Shown in pieces: positions 53,950-61,298 of a DNA stretch of 64,000 nucleotides (position 1 is the stretch's first letter; every line of letters starts with the position of its first letter). The stretch covers positions 28,505-92,504 of the forward strand of contig NZ_DATBBJ010000043.1 in the NCBI RefSeq assembly GCF_036271055.1, given 5' to 3'. Under the pieces are notes generated by a model. It saw nothing but the letters and a program-made list of their open reading frames with translations. It searched no databases and was not told the origin of the DNA. This DNA is from Scandinavium sp036271055. GTDB lineage: Bacteria > Pseudomonadota > Gammaproteobacteria > Enterobacterales > Enterobacteriaceae. Both the position numbers and the translations under genes were made by a program.

Positions 53950-55221
53950 ATGTCCCTTAATGATTCAAAAATCCGCAACTTAAAATCCACATCTAAACGC
54001 ATAAAACTGTCTGATTCGCACGGTCTGTATCTGCTCGTCAATCCGGGTGGTTCGCGTATCTGGTATCTCAAATATCGTTTTAATGGCAAGGAATCCCGTA
54101 TCAGTCTGGGCGCGTATCCGTTGATCTCGCTCGCCGAAGCCCGTCAACAACGCGACGGTATTCGTAAACTTTTGGCGCAGAATATCAATCCCGCACAACA
54201 ACGCATGACTGAGAAAGCCGCGGCTTCACCGGAAAAATGCTTTGAAGTTGTCGCACTGAACTGGCACAAAACCAACAAAAAATGGTCGACTGACTATGCA
54301 GAGCGCATCCTCGCCAGTATGAAAAATCATATCTTTCCGGCAATCGGTCATCTGCCCGTCACTCTGCTGAAAACGCAGCATTTCACGGCGCTGCTGAGAG
54401 TTGTCGAGGATAAAGGTTTTCTGGAAGTCGCATCCCGCACCCGACAGCAGATCTGCAACATTATGCGCTACGCCGTGCAGCAGGGACTGACGGAAAACAA
54501 TCCAGCCCTGCATCTGGAAGGTGTCACCGCACCGCCGATTAAAAATCACTATCCTGCCCTGCCGCTGGAGCAATTGCCCGAATTATTTGAGCGCATCGGT
54601 GATTACCAGCAGGGGCGACAGTTAACAAGGTTGGCTGTGGTGCTGACACTCCATCTGTTTATTCGCTCCAGTGAACTGCGCTTCGCCCGCTGGAGCGAGA
54701 TAGATTATAGACACAAAATCTGGACCATCCCCGCCACCCGCGAGGCGATAGATAAAGTTCGTTTTTCAAGTCGTGGCGCAAAAATGCGCACTCCGCATAT
54801 TGTGCCATTATCCCGGCAGGCTATTGCCATTCTGAAGCAAATACAGGAAATCTCCGGCCATCTGGAGCTGGTCTTCCCCGGCGACCACAACCCGTATAAA
54901 CCAATGAGTGAAAACACTATCAACCGGGCGCTGCGTCTGATGGGTTACGATACCAAAACTGATGTCTGCGGGCACGGCTTCCGGGCAATGGCCTGTAGCG
55001 CATTAGTGGAATCTGAACTCTGGTCGCGGGATGCAGTGGAGCGGCAAATGAGTCATCAGGAACGTAACAGCGTGCGGGCGGCATATATACATAAAGCAGA
55101 ACATCTGGATGCCCGCAAGGCCATGATGCAATGGTGGTCTGATTATCTGGATATGAGTCGTGAAAAATATATTGCCCCCTGGATTTATGCTCGAGAAAAT
55201 AATACAGCCCGGAATAATTAA
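53950..55221 (+). CDS. HPI/P4-type tyrosine integrase, first copy
   Basis: A 423-residue tyrosine recombinase close to the integrase of the Yersinia high-pathogenicity island (MSLNDSKIRNLKSTSKRIKL; SDSHGLYLLVNPGGSR). It carries the N-terminal arm-binding domain (DUF4102 type, 1-95), the core-binding domain and the catalytic domain with Arg (LFIRSSELRF), HGFRAMACS (HxxR), MSHQERN and the nucleophile Tyr in RAAYIHK. All key residues are present, so it should be active at the asn tRNA next door. The ATG at 53950 is chosen as in related integrases; the frame stays open upstream to 53848. Confidence 0.93.
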   Translation: MSLNDSKIRNLKSTSKRIKLSDSHGLYLLVNPGGSRIWYLKYRFNGKESRISLGAYPLISLAEARQQRDGIRKLLAQNINPAQQRMTEKAAASPEKCFEVVALNWHKTNKKWSTDYAERILASMKNHIFPAIGHLPVTLLKTQHFTALLRVVEDKGFLEVASRTRQQICNIMRYAVQQGLTENNPALHLEGVTAPPIKNHYPALPLEQLPELFERIGDYQQGRQLTRLAVVLTLHLFIRSSELRFARWSEIDYRHKIWTIPATREAIDKVRFSSRGAKMRTPHIVPLSRQAIAILKQIQEISGHLELVFPGDHNPYKPMSENTINRALRLMGYDTKTDVCGHGFRAMACSALVESELWSRDAVERQMSHQERNSVRAAYIHKAEHLDARKAMMQWWSDYLDMSREKYIAPWIYARENNTARNN

Positions 55222-55961
55222 AGTGTCGTTTGCAGATAAATAAAACTGATATAAAGACAGAACATTAATATTTTTCTGTCTTTATATTCCCACCTTCCTT
55301 AAAAAAATCGGTTCCTTATCAAACACACAGCCCCCTACCATATATTTAATACAACTAATGGAATCCATATTACACAAAATAAAGCCACATTCCTGCGCAG
55401 CTACTCATCAACCAGCGCTCATCCAAATCACAAATAAATATATAAATCAATGAGATAAAATAAATCCTGCGCCATTGGTTCGATTCCGAGTCCGGGCACG
55501 TATCGTCCCTATATGTCTTTATATGTATTCATGCGTTTCTATGTGAATTAAAAAACCAAAATTTTCATATACCTTACCTCTCTAAAAACATCAATACATA
55601 AAATAAATAATTGAAAAACCGCATCTCTAGATATTAAATAAAATATAAAGTTCGATACCCTATCCCGGCACCACACTTACTATCCCCACCGATAAAAACT
55701 CATATAAAAGCCATCATACTCAAAAACTTCAGGATGTTTAATCACCGCCCCTAATTCCTATTAAAATCATAAAAACATATAACATAATTCATTTCCCCTT
55801 GAGTGCTGTGAAAAATTCATTAGCTGTTTAATGATTACAAATCAGCATCAAATAATCAAAATTGATAACATATCTATATAAATTCATTTCACAGTCCATA
55901 ATTTAAAGATGGAGTGTATGGTCAAAGGTTCTCAGATTATGTTCGACAAAGAGACACTAAA
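55222..55961. other. AT-rich gap between the two integrases
   Basis: 740 bp without a supported gene, much richer in A and T than the core chromosome. It contains the tRNA-Phe 3'-end-like remnant (55475-55499), an arm-type repeat (55506-55522) and a second, weaker tRNA-3'-like string ending CCCGGCACCA near 55651-55675. The promoter of the second integrase should lie in its last 100 bp. Confidence 0.6.
55475..55499 (+). other. tRNA-Phe 3'-end remnant, probable attachment site
   Basis: TTCGATTCCGAGTCCGGGCA with TTGG before it and C after it reproduces the T-arm and acceptor 3' strand of enterobacterial tRNA-Phe (pheV/pheU), 25 bases without mismatch to the remembered E. coli gene, but the final CCA is changed to CAC-G. 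The 5' part of the tRNA is missing. This is what is left when an element using a phe tRNA as attachment site carries its own copy. It precedes the second integrase by about 460 bp. Confidence 0.75.
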
Positions 55962-57224
55962 ATGCCTTTAAATGACCATATAATTCAAAATGCAATCTCC
56001 CAGGAGAAGCCTTACAGACTTGCCGACTCTCAGGGCCTTTATCTCGTTATATCAAATAGTGGTTCTCGTTTATGGTACTTCCGCTTTCGTTTCAATGGAA
56101 AACAAAACCGCATTGCTTTTGGTCCTTATCCTCAAATCACAGTCGCAGAAGCCCGCAGAAAGCGTGATACCGCAAGGAGGTTGCTGGCATCAGGCATATC
56201 GCCATCCGAGCATCGAAAGTCTGAAAAAGCGGCCTCCGGCAAAACCCGCACATTTCAGCATATTGCCCTTGCATGGCACTCCAGTTGCCTGAATCGCTGG
56301 TCGGAGGAACATGCCAATAAAATTCTGGTCTGCCTCCAGCGATATGTTTTCCCTTATGTTGGTGAGAAAAATATCGCGAAGATTGAAACCTTCCATCTGG
56401 CTGAACTCATCAAGGCAATCGACAACAAGGGTGTACATGATGTCGCTGGTCGTGTGCGTCAGTATTTAACTAAAATAATGCGTTACGCCGTGCAACAAGG
56501 ACTCATACACTACAATCCGGCATTTGATTTAGAAGACATTATCACTCCGGTTGTGGTTCGACATTATCCCGCCCTCCCCCTCAGGCGTCTGCCTGAATTA
56601 CTGACAGCAATTAGTGAATATAAAGGCCATGAACTTACCCGCCTCGCACTTGAGTTGAGTCTCCACGTTTTCTTGCGCGCAAGCGAGTTACGACTTGCCC
56701 GATGGGATGAATTTAATATGAAAATACATATATGGGCGATTCCCGCAAAACGCAAAGCCATAGACGGAATAAGATTTTCAAATCGTGGTTCAAAAATGAA
56801 AGAGGAACATCTGGTTCCCCTGTCCGACCAGGCGATGAAGATACTGGAACGCATAAAAAAGATCAGTGGGGAATCGGAGTTTGTTTTCCACAGCATCAGA
56901 AATTTAAATAAACCCATGAGCGAGAACACTATTAACAAGGCACTACGGGTTATCGGATATAGCACAAAAAATGATGTCTGTGCTCATGGATTCCGGACAA
57001 TGGCCTGTAGCACCCTTAACGAGTCAGGGAAATGGTCAAAAGATGCAATAGAACGGCAAATGAGCCATAAAGACCGTAATACTGTCAGAGCAGCATACCT
57101 TCATAAAGCAGAATACCTGGAAGAACGTTTCGAAATGATGCAGTGGTGGTCAGATTATCTGAGCACAAGCCGTGAGGAATACATCGCACCCTATATTTTT
57201 GCCAGATGGCCGGATATCGTCTGA
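55962..57224 (+). CDS. HPI/P4-type tyrosine integrase, second copy
   Basis: A 420-residue tyrosine recombinase related to, but clearly different from, the first copy (MPLNDHIIQNAISQEKPYRL). It keeps Arg in VFLRASELRLAR, HGFRTMACS, MSHKDRN and Tyr in RAAYLHK, so it appears complete. Base composition is more AT-rich than the first. The start at 55962 matches the other integrase; the frame open to 55914 would add 16 residues. With the tRNA-Phe-like site upstream it may come from an element targeting phe tRNA. Confidence 0.92.
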   Translation: MPLNDHIIQNAISQEKPYRLADSQGLYLVISNSGSRLWYFRFRFNGKQNRIAFGPYPQITVAEARRKRDTARRLLASGISPSEHRKSEKAASGKTRTFQHIALAWHSSCLNRWSEEHANKILVCLQRYVFPYVGEKNIAKIETFHLAELIKAIDNKGVHDVAGRVRQYLTKIMRYAVQQGLIHYNPAFDLEDIITPVVVRHYPALPLRRLPELLTAISEYKGHELTRLALELSLHVFLRASELRLARWDEFNMKIHIWAIPAKRKAIDGIRFSNRGSKMKEEHLVPLSDQAMKILERIKKISGESEFVFHSIRNLNKPMSENTINKALRVIGYSTKNDVCAHGFRTMACSTLNESGKWSKDAIERQMSHKDRNTVRAAYLHKAEYLEERFEMMQWWSDYLSTSREEYIAPYIFARWPDIV

Positions 57225-57248
57225 AAAATCATCATAGTTAAAACATAC

Positions 57249-57504
57249 AGGCATCTCAAGGCAGAAATGCAAGTCCCTGGACACTAGTTGCTAAAGAGAT
57301 GCCTAGTTCCAATCTCATGGGTGGTTAAATGAACAAGGTTGGAACTACCGGCCATACTGGAATCGGCGCACCTTAGGGCTCCCCCGCCCAGCCCACCATA
57401 ATTTTGATGTAGCTAAGCGCGCGACATAAAAAAGACGCAGATGCGTCACCAGTATGGTTATATTTCGGGGTTCCAATCCCGGCACCTGATTTTGCAGGTG
57501 CCGG
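57249..57504 (-). ncRNA. P4-like immunity region (CI/C4-type antisense RNA) relic
   Basis: A run of paired inverted repeats: AGGCATCTC / GAGATGCCT (57249, 57296), TAGTTCCAA / TTGGAACTA (57304, 57339), CCATACTGG / CCAGTATGG (57352, 57449), GACGCA / TGCGTC (57434-57447), CCGGCACCTG / CAGGTGCCGG (57479-57504). In P4-like satellites a short antisense RNA pairs with such complementary leader segments to end transcription and confer immunity. The minus strand also encodes an Ash-like frame in this interval. I infer a P4-type control region; the exact RNA ends are not known. Confidence 0.5.
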
Positions 57505-57520
57505 ATACTGCGATTGGAGT
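57373..57520 (-). pseudogene. Ash-like ORF remnant
   Basis: The minus-strand frame reads SGAGIGTPKYNHTGDASASF and IKIMVGWAGEP, then a stop (57373-57375). This wording is typical of Ash/Icd-like proteins of P4-type prophages, which usually run on past GEP. Upstream the frame is closed by TAA (57521-57523) and there is no normal start codon until the ATG of MVGWAGEP, so it is probably not expressed as protein. A 61-codon overlapping frame is the same region read one base off. Confidence 0.6.
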
Positions 57521-57586
57521 TAAGCAGCAAGTGGGTTTGAATGGAGGGAAATTAACAAAATATAATAAGCTGTATTAGCTCAGACC

Positions 57587-58755
57587 TGATCTGACAGTTA
57601 CCGGTTATTTATACAGGTATCTGTCAGATTACATCTGGCTTAAATTTTTCTCAGCCCAGATGCGCTTTCCATCAAGTAATGTTTCCATTGGCGTCCGCCC
57701 ACAGCACATTTTACCCTGATGAGTTCGCTCATTATTATAGTGAGCCAGCCATTCATCAAGATCTGATTGTAATGTGTCGAGTTCGCCATACAGTTTTTTA
57801 CGGAATATGACCTGATAAAACTCATTCAATATCGTTCTGTGGAACCGCTCGCAGATGCCATTCGTCTGCGGTGACATTGCCTTCGTTTTCGTGTGGTCGA
57901 TATCATTTATCGCCAGATAAAGCTGGTAATCATGCTGCTCCACTTTGCCACAGTACTCTGTGCCCCTGTCTGTCAGTATCCTTAGCACTGGCAGGCCCTG
58001 AGACGCGTAAAATGGCAGCACACGATCATTTATCAGGTCAGCCGCAGTAATCCGCGTTTTGGTGACATACAGCTTGCAGTGAGCAACCTTCGAGTACGTA
58101 TCAACGAACGTCTGCTGATAAATACGTCCGACGCCTTTCAGATTGCCCACGTAGAACATGTCCTGAGAGCCCAGATAACCCGGATGAGCGGTTTCAATTT
58201 CACCGCTGCCCTCGTCATCACTGGCTTTACGTTCCAGTGCTGCGATTTGAGCATCGGTCAGTTCGATACCATCACGGGCGACTTTTTCTTCCAGTGCTTT
58301 CAGGCGTTTTTTGAAGTTCTCAGGGTTGTGGCGCAGCCAGACAGAACGGACGCCACTTCCTGAGATAAAAATGCCCTGTTTACGCAGTTCATTACTGCTC
58401 CGATGCTGACCATGAGCAGGGAAAGCAACGGCATAATCAACAACAGCCTGCTCAGTGGCATCATCAGTACGGTTCTTGAGATTAGGGGCGCGACGACTAC
58501 GGTTTATCAGTGCATCCACTCCGCCTTCATCGGCCAGTTCACGATAACGGTAAAATGTATCGAGTGAGACGCCCATAATTTTGCAGGCTTTCGACACATT
58601 GCTGAGTTCTTCAGCCAGATTGAGCAAACCTGTTTTGTGTTTGATGGTGTGATTGGTAGTATGAAGCATGAGAGTTACCTCGTGTTTTGTATAAGGATTC
58701 GACACCCATATCAAAACCGGTAACCCTCAACCTTTCAAGGTTATGTGTCAGATCA
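57587..58755 (-). mobile_element. IS481-family insertion sequence
   Basis: About 1169 bp bounded by 10-bp terminal inverted repeats TGATCTGACA (57587-57596) and its complement TGTCAGATCA (58746-58755), enclosing one transposase. Further partial similarity continues inward (GTTACCGGTT near both ends). Flanking bases (GACC left, AGTC right) do not form an obvious target duplication, so the insertion may be old or the edges rearranged. Confidence 0.82.
57629..58669 (-). CDS. IS481-family transposase
   Basis: A 346-residue DDE transposase. The N-terminal helix-turn-helix is LNLAEELSNVSKACKIMGVS with LDTFYRYREL. The catalytic triad is Asp in QQTFVDTYSK, Asp in ILTDRGTEYCG and Glu in NGICERFHRTIL. 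The start at 58669 is preceded by GAGGTAACTCTC on the minus strand. The gene is complete. Confidence 0.92.
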   Translation of the reverse strand: MLHTTNHTIKHKTGLLNLAEELSNVSKACKIMGVSLDTFYRYRELADEGGVDALINRSRRAPNLKNRTDDATEQAVVDYAVAFPAHGQHRSSNELRKQGIFISGSGVRSVWLRHNPENFKKRLKALEEKVARDGIELTDAQIAALERKASDDEGSGEIETAHPGYLGSQDMFYVGNLKGVGRIYQQTFVDTYSKVAHCKLYVTKTRITAADLINDRVLPFYASQGLPVLRILTDRGTEYCGKVEQHDYQLYLAINDIDHTKTKAMSPQTNGICERFHRTILNEFYQVIFRKKLYGELDTLQSDLDEWLAHYNNERTHQGKMCCGRTPMETLLDGKRIWAEKNLSQM

Positions 58756-58771
58756 AGTCGCGACTAATACA

Positions 58772-58818
58772 AATAAGCTTAGGGGAAATCGCAGATCCCC
58801 CCCTTTAACCAGCTTATT
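58772..58818. terminator. Nested hairpin after the ubiquitin-like operon
   Basis: Outer stem AATAAGCT / AGCTTATT and inner stem GGGG / CCCC just past the DUF6527 gene stop on the minus strand. No T-run, so terminator function is only likely. Confidence 0.45.
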
Positions 58819-58838
58819 GGTACGACTATCGTTACAAA

Positions 58839-59303
58839 TTAGTTTTTGCGTATCAGATTACGCAACCATCCCAACAAATTCCCCATAACTCCGAGATCTC
58901 TGGATAACTGCCTTGAGGTATCTTTCATCTCTTCCTCCAAGTTAGGAGGTTTAGCTGATGGATTATAGTAATGCGCTTTAGCTAATTTATCTCTTTTTCT
59001 TTCTGCCGTAATCTGGGCATCATTCCAGCTACCAACCTCAATGATAATATCCTGTTTAATAATGTAGTGCGAACGACAGGCGGAATACCAGTTACCAATG
59101 GATGGCGTCAACGATACAGACTCACCATCGTAAATCATCTTCCAGTCAGTTGGTGAAAATGGCGTAACAACCTGTTCCCCACAACCACAACAGCAGCAAT
59201 GTACTGCTGTTGCGTACTCCATTGATATATATATCACGCCAACATCGAGTTCACGAGGAATGCTACGAATAAATCGATGTTCCAGTTTCTTTATTTTCAG
59301 CAT
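58839..59303 (-). CDS. DUF6527-like zinc-binding protein of the ubiquitin-like operon
   Basis: A 154-residue protein. The centre has a cysteine cluster CCCCGCG (about 36-42) and, some 35 residues on, SLTPSIGNWYSACRSHYII, giving Cys-x2-Cys and Cys-x2-His pairs suited to zinc, as in DUF6527 proteins. Such Cys/His pairs recall treble-clef/RING-like E3 folds, but no E3 activity is shown. The C-terminus (about 110-150) is helical and charged. It overlaps the E1 gene by 7 nt, so they are coupled. Last gene of the operon; no membrane segments. Confidence 0.8.
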   Translation of the reverse strand: MLKIKKLEHRFIRSIPRELDVGVIYISMEYATAVHCCCCGCGEQVVTPFSPTDWKMIYDGESVSLTPSIGNWYSACRSHYIIKQDIIIEVGSWNDAQITAERKRDKLAKAHYYNPSAKPPNLEEEMKDTSRQLSRDLGVMGNLLGWLRNLIRKN

Positions 59304-60481
59304 TTCAAATCCTCATTCAGCAACATATTACCATCAGTGGTATAGGTGCAATGATGCTCGTTTTCCAAATCGCGGTAAAACCCTTTCAATTTCTTCCATT
59401 TTATGACAGCCAGAGCTGCGTTAAGCGCATTTAAATCAGCAACCTGTATATTTGAAGCATAAATATCTTTCTCCCCTCCGCCTGCAAAAGAGATACGTCC
59501 AGAATGTACGTGCTCGCGTTTGTCCGTAGTACTAGTAGTTACTCTAAGAATGCCACCAAGACTACCGTTCACCAATTCAAGGCCCATCCCAACATCAATG
59601 AAGGAAATACCAAGCGACTCCAGCTTTTGAATTATCGCTTTTTTTTCTTCACCGGCATCCATACAAATAAATGCAAACGTAGTACCGTTTATCAGGCTAA
59701 GGTTAGAATCGTTCAATCTGATGGGATGTACAATAATATTGCGATGCATTCTTTCGTAAATACCCTTGAAATAGTCCACTTTCAACGGTGCATTGCGGAG
59801 CTCATCCAATAGTGGAGCTCCAGGAGCACGAAATGCATTATGTTGAAGAAACTCATCAGCATCAAATAAGCGAATTTCGCGCACCGGCGTTTTAGATACT
59901 AAATCAATAATGTAACTACCCGTTCCGCCAGTACCAATAATAGAAACAATCTCACCTTCTAATTTCTCAGATAGCTTTCCAATTCCCGCACGATCGGACG
60001 CGGTATCAATATAATTAAAAACACTGTCCATTTCAGTTTCGTCAGGAGTCCGAAATATTTTAGGGCTAATCCCCGGTTGTAATACTGCTGCCGGGCCTGA
60101 CAGGATGGTTGCATAAGTTGACATCTTAGCAAAATAGTCTGGATACCCTTGCGGCCCTGGCTTACTTGAAAAACCATGCTCGGCAGTAAGGCCATGACCA
60201 AAATCAAAGTGTTGGGATACATGACGGATTTCATTTAAAGGAACTCCATTTGCTTTGCACGGATATTCCCCATCCCAGTGTATTACGTGATTTTCAGGTT
60301 TGCGGGTGTGATCACCCGCCAGATCCAGAGATGTCACGAGGGTCCCTTTGCGTACACATTTTTGTGCATTGACATAGGGGACTTCCCGCATCACCAGGAA
60401 AGCACCAATAACCTGAACATGATAGCCAGCTTCGCGAAGCTGGCGTAAATCACTATTAAGACTGAACAGTTTTTGTGACAT
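59297..60481 (-). CDS. E1-like ThiF adenylyltransferase with N-terminal E2-like/DUF6791-type domain
   Basis: A 394-residue cytoplasmic protein. Residues 1-145 form an N-terminal domain with HVIHWDGEYPC (Cys75) and GFSSKPGPQGYPDYFAKMSTY, the type I remember as DUF6791 in E1-like proteins of ubiquitin-like operons. Residues 175-370 are the ThiF/E1 fold: IIGTGGTGSY (nucleotide loop 181-190), LFDADEFLQHNAFR (205-218), FICMDAGEEK (271-280) and IQVADLNALNAALAVIKWKK (345-364). It should adenylate the C-terminus of the ubiquitin-like partner; Cys273 or Cys75 could carry thioesters. Start at 60481 has GGGGACG upstream and overlaps the ubiquitin-like gene by 26 nt. Confidence 0.87.
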   Translation of the reverse strand: MSQKLFSLNSDLRQLREAGYHVQVIGAFLVMREVPYVNAQKCVRKGTLVTSLDLAGDHTRKPENHVIHWDGEYPCKANGVPLNEIRHVSQHFDFGHGLTAEHGFSSKPGPQGYPDYFAKMSTYATILSGPAAVLQPGISPKIFRTPDETEMDSVFNYIDTASDRAGIGKLSEKLEGEIVSIIGTGGTGSYIIDLVSKTPVREIRLFDADEFLQHNAFRAPGAPLLDELRNAPLKVDYFKGIYERMHRNIIVHPIRLNDSNLSLINGTTFAFICMDAGEEKKAIIQKLESLGISFIDVGMGLELVNGSLGGILRVTTSTTDKREHVHSGRISFAGGGEKDIYASNIQVADLNALNAALAVIKWKKLKGFYRDLENEHHCTYTTDGNMLLNEDLKC

Positions 60482-61211
60482 TGAAAATCGTCCCCTGATG
60501 TTTAACTTCGACGACACCACCCTCAGCCAGCTCACCAGCATGCGGTCTGGATTCTGCATGGCGATAAGTCATGGAATAGATAACGTTTGACTCGACGGGA
60601 GCGCCGGGAAATGCCAGTTGCACAACCTGCTCGAACGTTACCCACTTACCGGACACCGATTCCTCGCGAGAATTAACGATAATGGTGTACCCCTGCTCCG
60701 GCCGTTTAGCAGTGATAAAATGCTCAATGCCCGGTTCAGTAAGATCCAATAAATCATCAGGTTCAATAATACGGTCTGTCCCTCCCCGAACCTCCAGAAA
60801 AACGGCCTGCTCAGGCCCAATGCCGGACAATACATACAAAACATGGCCTTCAATAGCAGGCATACCCCATACAAGCTGGCGATCATCAAGCGTCAGCTTG
60901 AAGTCCCGATCGGTACGGAAAGCAATAAACCGTTCAGCACCCCATCCCCGTAAATCAAAGGTTTCATCAAGTCGGATATCTTCAAAATCACCAGACTGCA
61001 ATATCGCACAAAGAGTAATTTCATCACGGTCATCAAGACCTGCTGCAGACAAAATCTGCCGCCCGGTAGGCACCGGATCAGAAACGAAAGCTGGCTGAAA
61101 ATCTACACTTTCAATGGCTACGCTGATGCGATATTCACGTGCAGCCCTTAACGGACGGTTCTCACGAACGGCATCGCCAACATCATCAAAATCATTTTGA
61201 ACAGAATTCAT
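60456..61211 (-). CDS. Multi-ubiquitin-domain (triple Ubl) protein
   Basis: A 251-residue protein with a 26-residue tail and three beta-grasp repeats at about 27-102, 103-172 and 173-251. Each starts with a strand (YRISVAIES, FKLTLDDRQ, YTIIVNSRE), and shares a pattern ending in a strand and basic turn. The C-terminus is GTIFNVTKTVQS, as in multi-ubiquitin family proteins, rather than the Gly-Gly of ubiquitin, so maturation or conjugation chemistry may differ. It lies between the helicase remnant (87 bp) and the E1 gene (26-nt overlap). Confidence 0.88.
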   Translation of the reverse strand: MNSVQNDFDDVGDAVRENRPLRAAREYRISVAIESVDFQPAFVSDPVPTGRQILSAAGLDDRDEITLCAILQSGDFEDIRLDETFDLRGWGAERFIAFRTDRDFKLTLDDRQLVWGMPAIEGHVLYVLSGIGPEQAVFLEVRGGTDRIIEPDDLLDLTEPGIEHFITAKRPEQGYTIIVNSREESVSGKWVTFEQVVQLAFPGAPVESNVIYSMTYRHAESRPHAGELAEGGVVEVKHQGTIFNVTKTVQS

Positions 61212-61298
61212 ATCACTACCTTTTAAAGTTTTTGCCTGAAGGAGTTTTCTGGCTACATTCCTTTAATCGGGTGATCAGAACGCCGTCGGTAAATTTTT

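Noticed and set aside
55651..55675. Second tRNA-3'-like string ending CCCGGCACCA
   Set aside because: It does not match a tRNA I can name over more than the T-loop and acceptor end, and no arm-type repeat follows it. Left as a note in the gap entry only.
57249..57504. Structured repeat block as a retron or tmRNA
   Set aside because: There is no reverse transcriptase nearby and no tmRNA tag or acceptor pairing; the P4-type immunity reading explains both repeats and coding pattern better.
57345..57530. A 61-codon minus-strand frame with LWWAGRGSPKVRRFQYGR
   Set aside because: It overlaps the Ash-like frame but is read one base off; the Ash-type wording TGDASASF..IKIMVGWAGEP lies in the other frame, so this one is taken as a shadow.
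57575..58770. Target-site duplication around the IS481-family element
   Set aside because: Bases outside the two 10-bp repeats (GACC and AGTC) differ; no duplication of 4-9 bp could be aligned.
60682..61098. Plus-strand frame of 138 codons opposite the triple-Ubl gene, considered as an antitoxin-like partner
   Set aside because: No ribosome site, low-complexity Ser/Arg-rich product, fully antisense to a supported gene.
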